A DNA stretch of 55,656 nt, from contig CAMATI010000002.1 of assembly GCA_945861095.1 (NCBI GenBank), forward strand, positions 1 to 55,656. The letters run 5' to 3'. This DNA comes from Asaia bogorensis. Its GTDB lineage: Bacteria > Pseudomonadota > Alphaproteobacteria > Acetobacterales > Acetobacteraceae. The notes beneath the pieces are model-generated. The model saw only the letters and a list, made by a program, of their open reading frames with translations, searched no databases and was not told the origin of the DNA. Numbering within the stretch: the first letter of the stretch is position 1; each line of letters begins with the position of its first letter. The position numbers and the translations under genes were made by a program. This document shows, in pieces, positions 25,978 through 33,824 of this stretch.

Positions 25978-26540
25978 CCATTCCTGACCAAAGGTCTCAT
26001 GTTTGCCGACTTGCCCATCCCAGCCCGATATCGAAAACGCCGCGATGCCGTTAACCCTTGCCCATAGTTTGGGCAAAACCCCGAGAATCGAGTCGATATG
26101 GTCTTAAAGCGCCTCCGGGACCATCAAATTGCGCTTTTCTCTTGCTACGAATCTGGATCGCTGTTCCGAACAAAAAGTAAACATTTGATCGCATCCCCCA
26201 TGCATCAGCCGCGCAACAGCCGCTTTCGAGTCCGTCAAACCGCCGCGATATCGTCGATTCTCGCCGGAAATCGCCCGCGTGTCGGTGACAACCGGGTATT
26301 TTCGCGTGGGCATGTGCGAAAACATGTCCATGCGCCGCGCCTGGGTGAGCGGTCGGCGAAAGTCATGCCCTCATGGCGGTCGACGCCGGACGGATCGCCC
26401 CGGGATGGGATGGGCGGCAGACCGTCCGCCGAAACGGCCCGGGAAACGCCATCATGTCGCCGCCATCATGTCGCCTCTGTCGGATCGCGGCGGGCTTCGG
26501 TAAAGCCATGGGATCGCACCACGCCAGGATCGCCACCACG
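25978..26540. other. Intergenic region right of the IS remnant
   Basis: 563 bases that are less GC-rich than the surroundings, with no supported gene. Contents: a short hairpin TTGCCCA/TGGGCAA at about 26064-26082, an SOS-box-like site at 26168-26182, and a pyrimidine-rich stretch near 26140. The IS may have removed a gene that once used this region as its promoter. The alpha/beta hydrolase frame can be extended left to 26508, but no conserved protein is seen before 26541. Confidence 0.45.
26168..26182. promoter_or_regulatory. Possible LexA (SOS) box, one mismatch
   Basis: GAAC-AAAAAGT-AAAC fits the alphaproteobacterial LexA box GAAC-N7-GAAC except for one base (AAAC for GAAC). The A-rich spacer is also typical of such boxes. 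The nearest gene start to the right is 359 bases away, and the left side is the IS remnant, so the site may be orphaned. A chance match is possible. Confidence 0.3.
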
Positions 26541-27434
26541 ATGTCACCTTCAGACGGCCCGACATCCCGGGTTTTTTTCTCCCAACGCCTGCGTCTGCAC
26601 TACGTGGACTGGGGCATCCCGCGGGATAACCCGGATGCACCGCCGTTGATCCTGCTGCACGGTGGCAGGGATCATTGCCGCAACTGGGACTGGATCGCCC
26701 GGGCGCTGCGGGCGGACTACCACGTCATCGCCCCGGATCTGCGCGGGCATGGCGATTCCGCCTGGTCCGCCTCCGGCCATTACACCATGGCGAACTACAT
26801 CTACGACCTGGCGCAGTTGATCCATCAGCAGAAACTCGCGCCGGTCTCCATCATTGCCCATTCCCTGGGGGGCAATGTCGCGCTCCGCTATTCCGGCATC
26901 TACCCGGAAAACGTGCATCGCCTGGTGGCGATCGAGGGGCTGGGGCCAGGCCCGCGGTCCCACTCCGAAGCGGATAAGTTGCCCATCGCGGACCGGATGC
27001 GGGCCTGGATCGAGGAGACCCGTGGCTATTCCGGCCGCCAGCCGCATCGCTACAAGTCGGTGGAAGAAGCCTATGCCCGCATGCAGGCCGCCAACGCGCA
27101 CCTGACCGAGGCCCAGGCTCGCCATCTGACCGAGCACGGTGTCAACCAGAACGAGGACGGCACCTATAGCTGGAAATTCGACCAGTATGTGCGCCTGTGG
27201 CCGGCCTACGACATGACGCGGGATGCGATCGCCGAATTATGGGGCAGAATCACGTGTCCAACCTTGCTGGTCTACGGGAAGGAAAGTTGGGCACGCAGTC
27301 CGGCGGAAGACGGGCGGGTGGACTATTTCCGCAACGCCAGTGTGTTGGCCGTGCCGAAAGCCGGCCATTGGGTCCATCACGACCAACTGGACTTCTTTCT
27401 GCGGGAAGTCCGAGCCTTTCTGGCCGCGAATTGA
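26541..27434 (+). CDS. Alpha/beta hydrolase
   Basis: 297 residues from ATG 26541. The oxyanion region LILLHGGRDHCRNWDWIA (about 37-54), the nucleophile elbow IIAHSLGGN (S108) and the late motif PKAGHWVHHDQ (catalytic His) define the fold; the catalytic acid is probably in the strand near LLVYGKES. The sequence start SRVFFSQRLRLHYVDWG is typical of this subgroup. The substrate is unknown; relatives include esterases, epoxide hydrolases and ring-cleavage hydrolases. An ATG at 26508 is an alternative start. It stands alone, followed by a short tandem repeat. Confidence 0.85.
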   Translation: MSPSDGPTSRVFFSQRLRLHYVDWGIPRDNPDAPPLILLHGGRDHCRNWDWIARALRADYHVIAPDLRGHGDSAWSASGHYTMANYIYDLAQLIHQQKLAPVSIIAHSLGGNVALRYSGIYPENVHRLVAIEGLGPGPRSHSEADKLPIADRMRAWIEETRGYSGRQPHRYKSVEEAYARMQAANAHLTEAQARHLTEHGVNQNEDGTYSWKFDQYVRLWPAYDMTRDAIAELWGRITCPTLLVYGKESWARSPAEDGRVDYFRNASVLAVPKAGHWVHHDQLDFFLREVRAFLAAN

Positions 27435-27454
27435 CCATTCCGATGATGCCATTC

Positions 27455-27499
27455 CCGATGACCGTGCCCCTGATGACCGTGCCCCCGATGACTGTGCCC
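27455..27499. repeat. Short tandem array, 3 x 15 bp, after the hydrolase gene
   Basis: Three units: CCGATGACCGTGCCC (27455-27469), CTGATGACCGTGCCC (27470-27484) and CCGATGACTGTGCCC (27485-27499). They differ at single bases. The array begins 20 bases after the stop codon of the hydrolase. There are no spacers, so it is not a CRISPR array. Confidence 0.9.
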
Positions 27500-27579
27500 C
27501 TGGGGGCAATATCATTGTGTTTCACCGTGTCTCGTGCGAAGCGAGGTCGGGTCAGGGACCACAGGGCTAGAGGGACGGT

Positions 27580-29478
27580 ATGGGGCTGACCAGGCTCTGG
27601 AGGAACACCTCATTGGGCATGCGGCCTTCGGAAATGGACCGCTCCGGCTCGGGGACCGAGTTCGAGGAGCGGGCGAGGCGGCACGCGGTTCGGGTGGGCC
27701 GGAAAATCGCCGCCGCTGGCCTGGCGCTGGTCATTGGGCTGTGGGCCGTCATCGTTGGGGAAGTCCGGTCGGAGAACGGATCGGCGATCATCGCCGCGCG
27801 CGGTCAGGGGAACAATCTCAGCGCGGCCTTCGCCGAAGAAGTGACCCGGATTCTCGACACCGTGACCAGTGCCATGGATGCGATGACCCGGCAGATTCGC
27901 TCCAATCCCCACGATTTTGCCACCCGGTTCAACACGCGGCAAAGAAGCGGGGACCTTGCCGCTATGACCCCCGCGATGCTGAGCGCGGCGTGGATCGGGA
28001 CGGATGGCGGTCTGCTGTTTTCCACGTTGCGGCCCTACCCGGGTCCCGTCGACTTTGCCGGCCGTGAGGCGTTCAAAGTCCATCGTGACAACCCCAACAA
28101 CGGGCTTTTCATCGACAAGCCCTCGAATGAACTGCCGAACCAGCCGATTTCGATCCCGGTGTCGCGCCGGATCGAGGCGGACGACGGAACCTTCCTGGGC
28201 GTCCTGATCTTCCATCTGGCGCCCGCCGAATTGACTCGCCTGCACCGGTCGGTCGATCTGGGCAAGCGTGGGGTGCTGACCCTGCTTTGCGGCGACGGGG
28301 TGATCCGCGCCCGCTTCAGCGCCAATGCCCCCAACGGCCTGCTCGGGATTGGCACGTCTGTCGTTGGTGGCCCCTGGCGGTCCGACATGGAACCCGGAAG
28401 CCTCCACGCCTATACCCGGGTCGGGGTCGTGGACCAGGTCAACCGGCTGTTCACCTTGCGCCGGCTGGCGAGCTACCCGTTGATCGTCAGCGTCGGCATC
28501 GACATGGATGACGTGCTGGCGGCCGCGCGGGGCCACCGGCTGCTGATCCTGATCATGGGCGCCGCGGCCAGCGGATTGCTGGCGTTGCTGACGATCCTGC
28601 TGGTGCGGGAAATGTGGCGCCGCACCCTGCGGGAGATCGACCTGGCCCGCCAGCATGGCAGGTTGGAGGCAGCCCATGCCCAGATCCTGGTGGATCGTGG
28701 CCATCTGGAGGTGGCAAACCGGGAACTGCTCGCCAGCACCGAGCGTGCTCAGGCCGCGAACCGTGCCAAATCACAGTTCCTGGCGAATATGAGCCATGAA
28801 CTCCGGACGCCGCTGCACGCCATCATCGGATTCTCCGAGTTGATCAAGGAGCAGGCGCCGAAGACCCAGGGCGGCCCGCCAATCGCGGATTATGCCAACG
28901 ATATCCTGACCTCCGGGCGGCATCTGCTGGATTTGATCAACTCGATCCTGGATCTGTCAAAGGTCGAATCCGGCACCAGCCTGTTGGTGGACATCGTCGT
29001 GCCGATCGCCGACGTGATCAATGCCAGCCTGATCGCGATCCGCGGCCAGGCCCGGGCGCGCCACATCGTTCTGGAGGTCGTGTTGCCGCCGGATCCCACG
29101 GCAGTACGCGTCGATTTGACGAAATTGCGCCAGATCCTGATCAATCTTCTGTCTAACGCGGTCAAGTTTACCCCGGAGAATGGCCGGATCACGATCCAGG
29201 TCAAGCCGTCCGACGATGGCGGCCTGGTCGTGTCGGTCATCGATACCGGGATTGGCATGACAGAGGCCGAGATGGCCGTCGCGCTGGAGCCATTCGGCCA
29301 GGTGGACAACACGCTGTCCCGGGTTGCCGAGGGAACCGGGCTTGGATTGCCATTGGCGCAGCGCCTGATCGAGTTGCATGGCGGCAAACTCACCCTGAGG
29401 AGCGTCAAGCGCGAAGGCACCACGGTGGAGGTTGTCATTCCGCCGGAGCGGGTCGTCCGCATGGCGGCCGCCGGGTGA
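27580..29478 (+). CDS. Membrane sensor histidine kinase with extracytoplasmic sensor domain
   Basis: 632 residues. Membrane helix 1 is at about 43-60. A periplasmic region of about 62-318 has features of a double-Cache sensor (FAEEVTRILDTVTSAMDAMT, then AWIGTDGGLLFSTLRPYPGP). Helix 2 is at about 320-342, followed by a coiled coil (350-395), a HisKA domain with phospho-acceptor H406 (NMSHELRTPLHAIIGFSEL) and an HATPase domain with N-box NLLSNAVKFT, G1 DTGIGM and G2 GTGLGLPLAQ. AGAGGGACGG precedes ATG 27580. No receiver domain and no response regulator gene lies nearby, so it is an orphan kinase whose partner is unknown. Confidence 0.92.
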   Translation: MGLTRLWRNTSLGMRPSEMDRSGSGTEFEERARRHAVRVGRKIAAAGLALVIGLWAVIVGEVRSENGSAIIAARGQGNNLSAAFAEEVTRILDTVTSAMDAMTRQIRSNPHDFATRFNTRQRSGDLAAMTPAMLSAAWIGTDGGLLFSTLRPYPGPVDFAGREAFKVHRDNPNNGLFIDKPSNELPNQPISIPVSRRIEADDGTFLGVLIFHLAPAELTRLHRSVDLGKRGVLTLLCGDGVIRARFSANAPNGLLGIGTSVVGGPWRSDMEPGSLHAYTRVGVVDQVNRLFTLRRLASYPLIVSVGIDMDDVLAAARGHRLLILIMGAAASGLLALLTILLVREMWRRTLREIDLARQHGRLEAAHAQILVDRGHLEVANRELLASTERAQAANRAKSQFLANMSHELRTPLHAIIGFSELIKEQAPKTQGGPPIADYANDILTSGRHLLDLINSILDLSKVESGTSLLVDIVVPIADVINASLIAIRGQARARHIVLEVVLPPDPTAVRVDLTKLRQILINLLSNAVKFTPENGRITIQVKPSDDGGLVVSVIDTGIGMTEAEMAVALEPFGQVDNTLSRVAEGTGLGLPLAQRLIELHGGKLTLRSVKREGTTVEVVIPPERVVRMAAAG

Positions 29479-29682
29479 CGGTTGACCGCCGATCCGATGA
29501 TGATGGCCGCGTCCATTAACGGGTATGGGAACAAGGTTGGGGCCGTGGCCGAGCGCGCCTGGCCTGGGGATCGCGCGTGTGGTCGGCGCGATCATGTCGA
29601 TCCGGGTTTATGGTCTCACCTGTCCCGTTCATAATGGCTGGGATCGCGGGTGCTGCAACCCGCGCCGCCCGGGGGAGAAACC

Positions 29683-30867
29683 ATGGCACCGTTGCACGAT
29701 ATCCGCGTGATCGATCTCAGCCGCGTGTTGGCCGGGCCCTATTGCGGGCAGTTGCTGGCCGATCTGGGGGCCGATGTCATTAAGATCGAGTCCCCGGAAG
29801 GCGACGAGAACCGCCTGTGGGGACCGCGTGCGGCCAACTGCGTGACCTGCAACTTCAATAGTGTCAATCGCGGCAAGCGCGGCATCACGTTGAACCTGCG
29901 CACGGACGGGGCTCGGGACGTCCTGCGCGGACTGATCGCGCAGGCCGACGTGGTGATCCATAGTTTCCTGCCGGATTCGGCGGATCGGTTGGGGATCAAT
30001 TACGCGGCCGTGAAGGCGATCAAGCCGGATATCATCTTCTGCACGATCAACGGCTATGGGGAGAAGGGTCCGCTCCGCAACCGGCCCGGTTACGACGTCA
30101 TGGTGCAGGCGTTTTCCGGCATCATGTCCACGACCGGCTATCCGGATGGTCCCCCGGTGCGGGTGGGCATCTCGGCCGTCGACATGGCGACCGGGCTGAC
30201 CGCGTTCGGCGGGGTCATGACGGCGCTATACACGCGCAAAAGCGGTGGGGGAGGCTCCTGGGTCCGGGTCTCGCTGCTGGAAACGGCGTTGTCGCTGATC
30301 GGCTACCAGGCGGTGGCCGCCTTGCAGGCCGGGGTGATCCCGAAACGAGAGGGCACCGGGATCGCCGTGATGGCGCCGTATCAGGCGTTTCGCACGTCGG
30401 ATGGCTGGATCCAGGCGGGTGCGTCCAACGATGCTGCGTGGCGCCGGTTCGCGACGGCGATCGGCCGGCCTGAGCTGACGGACGATCCTCGATTCCGGCG
30501 CAACCAGGACCGGCTGGACAACCGCGCCGTCCTGCTGGCCGAGATCGAACCGATCATCGCCACCGCCACGGCCGAGGAATGGGTCGAGCGTTTCGACAAA
30601 AACGGTGTCGCGGTGGCGCCGATGCACACGCTGGATCAGGTGTTGGGGCATCCGCAGGTGCTGGCCAACGACATGGTCGTCGACGTCGAAACCAGCGACG
30701 GCGGCACGCAGAAGGTGCTGGGCGCGCCGTTCAAACTGTCGTCGCATGAGGGAGTTGCGAAAACGGCCGCGCCCGATGTCGGCGCGGATACCGACGCGGT
30801 GTTGCGGGATGTTCTGGGGCTGAGCGATGCGGCGATCGCCGCGTTGCGGGCGGATGGGTCGGTATAA
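29683..30867 (+). CDS. CaiB/BaiF-type (family III) CoA-transferase
   Basis: 394 residues from ATG 29683, preceded by GGGGGAGA. The N-terminal signature IRVIDLSRVLAGPYCGQLLADLGADVIKIE and the motif RPGYDVMVQAFSGIMS, with the catalytic Asp at about 138, are typical. Family III enzymes move CoA between acyl groups (for example formyl, carnitinyl or succinyl) through an aspartyl-CoA intermediate. The substrate cannot be named. It converges on the ETF-ubiquinone oxidoreductase gene with a long palindrome in between. Both enzymes belong to acyl-CoA metabolism, which may be coincidence. Confidence 0.92.
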   Translation: MAPLHDIRVIDLSRVLAGPYCGQLLADLGADVIKIESPEGDENRLWGPRAANCVTCNFNSVNRGKRGITLNLRTDGARDVLRGLIAQADVVIHSFLPDSADRLGINYAAVKAIKPDIIFCTINGYGEKGPLRNRPGYDVMVQAFSGIMSTTGYPDGPPVRVGISAVDMATGLTAFGGVMTALYTRKSGGGGSWVRVSLLETALSLIGYQAVAALQAGVIPKREGTGIAVMAPYQAFRTSDGWIQAGASNDAAWRRFATAIGRPELTDDPRFRRNQDRLDNRAVLLAEIEPIIATATAEEWVERFDKNGVAVAPMHTLDQVLGHPQVLANDMVVDVETSDGGTQKVLGAPFKLSSHEGVAKTAAPDVGADTDAVLRDVLGLSDAAIAALRADGSV

Positions 30868-30885
30868 CCTGCGGTCTGAAGAAAA

Positions 30886-31001
30886 GAATATTCTCCCCCT
30901 CCCCTTGCGGGAGGGGGCGGGGGGAGGGGTCTTTACGCAATATCCGTGCGAAATTACCCCTCCCCCCAACCCCCTCCCGCAAGGGGAGGGGGAGAATATT
31001 C
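30886..31001. repeat. Long GC-rich inverted repeat between convergent genes
   Basis: Two arms of 45 and 46 bases (30886-30930 and 30956-31001), each starting from the outside with GAATATTCTCCCCCTCCCC, are near-perfect reverse complements separated by 25 bases. Each arm also contains its own small palindrome (CCCTCCCC-TTGC-GGGAGGGG). The element fills the gap between the convergent CoA-transferase and ETF-ubiquinone oxidoreductase genes, so it may act as a bidirectional transcription barrier. It resembles widespread CCCTCCC/GGGAGGG intergenic repeats. Confidence 0.88.
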
Positions 31002-31016
31002 TCGAACTCTAACCCC

Positions 31017-32654
31017 CTACATCCCGCCCGGATAGTTCGGCCCGCCGCCACCTTCCGGAGTGACCCAGTTAATGTTCTGAGTCGGGTCCTTGATGTCGCA
31101 GGTCTTACAATGCACGCAGTTCTGCGCATTGATCTGCAACTTCGGCTCACCTTCCTCGATACCCACGATTTCATAGACACCGGCCGGGCAGTAGCGGCTT
31201 TCCGGACTGCCATACGTGTCGAGGTTCACCGAAATCGCGATATTCGGGTCCTTCAACGTCAGGTGGACCGGCTGGTTTTCCTCATGGTTGGTGTTGCTGA
31301 TGAATACCGACGACAATCGGTCGAAGGTCAGCACGCCGTCCGGCTTCGGATACACGATCTTCGGTGCCGCGTCGGCTTCCAGCAGGGTTTCGTTGTCGCG
31401 ATGGCCATGATGGAACGTCCACGGCGCCTTGCCGCGTAGCAGATAGGTGTCCAGCGCCGAGTAGACCAATCCGCCCCACATCCCGAACTTCGAGAAGGCA
31501 GGACGGATATTGCGGACCGCGGACAATTCCTCCCACACCCAGCTCGCCCGCAACTTCTCCGGATACAAGGTCAGTTCGGCCGGCGCGTCACCCGCCAAGG
31601 CCTCGACCACCGCTTCCGCCGCCAACATGCCGGACTTCATGGATGTATGCGTGCCCTTGATCTTGGGCACATTCACGAACCCGGCGGAATCGCCGATCAG
31701 CGCACCTCCAGGGAATGTGAGTTTGGGGATGGACTGCAACCCGCCCTCATTCAATGCCCGCGCTCCATAAGAGACGCGCCGGCCGCCGGTGAAATGCGTG
31801 CGGACATGCGGATGCGTCTTGAAGCGCTGCATTTCGTCGAACGGCGACAGCCACGGATTGCGATAGTCCAGCCCGATGACGAAGCCGTAGGAGATCAGGT
31901 TCTTGCCGAAATGGTACAGGAAGGAGCCACCATAGGTATCGCTGGTCAATGGCCAGCCGATGGAATGCTCGATCAGGCCGGGTTTATGGTTCTCGGCCGG
32001 GACTTCCCACAACTCCTTGATCCCGATGGCGAAGGTCTGCGGGTCGTGACCGTCGCGCAGGTTGTAGCGGGCCATCAACTGCTTTGACAGCGAGCCTCTG
32101 CAGCCTTCCGCGAACAACGTGTAGCGCGCCCGCAGTTCCATGCCGCGCGCGAAATTGTCGGTGGGCTCCCCGTCCTTGCCGATGCCCATGTCGCCGGTGG
32201 CGATGCCGACGACGCGGCCGTCCTCCTCCAGAATCTCGGCCGCGGCGAAGCCGGGGTAGATTTCCACGCCCAGCGCTTCTGCCTGCTGGCCCAGCCACCG
32301 GCAGACATTGCCGAGGGACACGATATAGTTGCCGTGGTTGTTCATCTGCGGCGGGGTTGGCAGTCTTGTCGCGCTGGTTTCGGTCAGGAACAGGAACCGA
32401 TCATCGGCTGCGGGCGTTTCCAGCGGCGCGCCGAGCGCCTGCCAGTCGGGGAGCAGTTCCACCAGGGCGCGCGGTTCCAGTACGGCGCCGGACAGGATGT
32501 GGGCACCGATCTCGCCACCTTTTTCCACCAGGCACACGGCGATATCGGGCGACAACTGTTTCAGCCGGATCGCGGCGGCCAGCCCGGACGGCCCGCCTCC
32601 GACGATCACCACATCGAACTCCATCGCCTCCCGCGGGGGCAGGTCCTCCGCCAT
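31017..32654 (-). CDS. Electron transfer flavoprotein-ubiquinone oxidoreductase
   Basis: 545 residues from ATG 32654, preceded by AAAAGGAGC; the in-frame extension upstream has no homology. The FAD-binding motif [17 protein letters not shown] lies at about 15-31. [10 protein letters not shown] and the later [22 protein letters not shown] are typical. The C-terminal 4Fe-4S ligands are in RYCPAGVYE and [13 protein letters not shown]. The enzyme takes electrons from reduced ETF, derived from acyl-CoA and other dehydrogenases, to ubiquinone at the inner membrane. The length and all main motifs are normal. The etfAB genes are not in the window. Confidence 0.96.
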   Translation of the reverse strand: MAEDLPPREAMEFDVVIVGGGPSGLAAAIRLKQLSPDIAVCLVEKGGEIGAHILSGAVLEPRALVELLPDWQALGAPLETPAADDRFLFLTETSATRLPTPPQMNNHGNYIVSLGNVCRWLGQQAEALGVEIYPGFAAAEILEEDGRVVGIATGDMGIGKDGEPTDNFARGMELRARYTLFAEGCRGSLSKQLMARYNLRDGHDPQTFAIGIKELWEVPAENHKPGLIEHSIGWPLTSDTYGGSFLYHFGKNLISYGFVIGLDYRNPWLSPFDEMQRFKTHPHVRTHFTGGRRVSYGARALNEGGLQSIPKLTFPGGALIGDSAGFVNVPKIKGTHTSMKSGMLAAEAVVEALAGDAPAELTLYPEKLRASWVWEELSAVRNIRPAFSKFGMWGGLVYSALDTYLLRGKAPWTFHHGHRDNETLLEADAAPKIVYPKPDGVLTFDRLSSVFISNTNHEENQPVHLTLKDPNIAISVNLDTYGSPESRYCPAGVYEIVGIEEGEPKLQINAQNCVHCKTCDIKDPTQNINWVTPEGGGGPNYPGGM

Positions 32655-32683
32655 AGCCAGCTCCTTTTGTTGTGCGGGGAGTC

Positions 32684-32757
32684 TAGAGCGGTTTCGCCAG
32701 GACTGGAAACGGCAAACCGCTTCAGCGCTTTGGCATGGCGCGTGAACCATACGCGGT
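32684..32757 (+). repeat. TAGAGC-headed palindromic repeat, family B, divergent copy
   Basis: TAGAGCGGTTT (32684) pairs with AAACCGCT (to 32721) around a 20-base centre, and the element ends in GCGCGTGAACCATACGCGG. The head TAGAGC and the tail GCGTGAAYCATRCG are shared with the copies at 22003-22069 and 55442-55509, but the arms differ. It lies between the divergent ETF-ubiquinone oxidoreductase and glycosylase genes. Confidence 0.5.
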
Positions 32758-32870
32758 TGCGGCTCACGCCCGGGGGGAGCATGCAACGATGGGCTTTCCA
32801 CCGGGCCGCAACAGCGGAAACATGCGGTGGGGCTGTTGCGCAAAGCCGCCAGCCTGGGCAGGAATCGGAC

Positions 32871-33716
32871 ATGGACGATCTGGCGTTACTGCGGCTGCAA
32901 ATCGAATGGGGCGCCGACGAGGCGTTGGAAGCCGATCCCGTCGATCGGCTGCGCGCTGCCGCCACGGTCGCGGAGCTGGCACGACCGCGTACGATGCCGG
33001 AAGCTGGATCATTCGCGGCGGACCCGTTGCCTCGGATTGCGTTGGCCGCCGCGCCGCCGCGCCCGATGCCCCCCGCCGCGACCAGCTCCACCGCCGCGAC
33101 CGAAGCCGAACAAGCAAGGCAACTGGTCGAGCAGGCGGGGTCGTTGGAGGCGCTTCGAGAGGCGATCGCGGGATGCGGTCTTTGCGCCTTGCGCGACACG
33201 GCCAGCAATCTGGTGTTTGCCGAAGGCGACCCCGCGGGGGGAGTGCTTTTCATCGGTTCGGCCCCCGGCGTGGAGGAGGACCGCGGCGGTCATCCCATGG
33301 CCGGGCCGGAAGGCGTGCTGTTCGACAGGATGCTCGCCAGCATCGGCCGGGCCCGTCGGGAGATTTTGTGCACGCCGCTCATTCCCTGGCGGCCCCCTGG
33401 CGGCCGAGCACCGTATGCTGGGGAACTTGCGGTCTGCCTGCCGTTCCTGCACCGGCTGATTGTCCTGGCCGTCCCGGGGCGTTTGGTCTTGCTGGGCACA
33501 GAGGCGGTTCGTGCGCTGCTGCCGGACCGAGGGCGGCGACGGCGCGCGACCCCGGAATGGGAGAGCGCGCGCATCCCAGGGCACGCCGAACCGCTGCCGG
33601 TGCTGGCATTGCCCGGTCTGATGGATATCAGGAAAGAGGCGTTACGCCGGCGTGATGCCTGGGCCGGGTTGCGGCTGCTGAGGCGAGCGTTGGACATAGA
33701 TATCACGAAAACGTGA
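32871..33716 (+). CDS. Uracil-DNA glycosylase family 4-like protein with altered motifs
   Basis: 281 residues. After a variable N-terminal region (1-95) comes the Fe-S type glycosylase domain. Two cysteines in [15 protein letters not shown] and two later ones (ILCTPL and AVCLPFL) would hold a 4Fe-4S cluster. Motif 1 reads [20 protein letters not shown], where family 4 enzymes have GEAPG, so the catalytic Glu position is Ser. The usual HPxxLL motif near the end reads LPGLMDIR, so the conserved His is missing. WRPPGGR and [13 protein letters not shown] are conserved. It should bind DNA and may remove uracil weakly or have another substrate. An AGGAA ribosome binding site precedes the start. Confidence 0.8.
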   Translation: MDDLALLRLQIEWGADEALEADPVDRLRAAATVAELARPRTMPEAGSFAADPLPRIALAAAPPRPMPPAATSSTAATEAEQARQLVEQAGSLEALREAIAGCGLCALRDTASNLVFAEGDPAGGVLFIGSAPGVEEDRGGHPMAGPEGVLFDRMLASIGRARREILCTPLIPWRPPGGRAPYAGELAVCLPFLHRLIVLAVPGRLVLLGTEAVRALLPDRGRRRRATPEWESARIPGHAEPLPVLALPGLMDIRKEALRRRDAWAGLRLLRRALDIDITKT

Positions 33717-33824
33717 TCTAAAAGGACTTGCCGAATCGGCGCAGAGTCGCGTTTTGCGGCAATTTTGATCCCAGTCTCACACAATTTTGTTGAAGCGAGC
33801 GCGAGCAGCCTGTAGCGAACCCGC

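Noticed and set aside
27455..27499. Possible CRISPR-like array
   Set aside because: The 15-bp units are directly adjacent, with no spacers, and there are no cas genes. The same holds for the arrays at 43709, 46062 and 51375.
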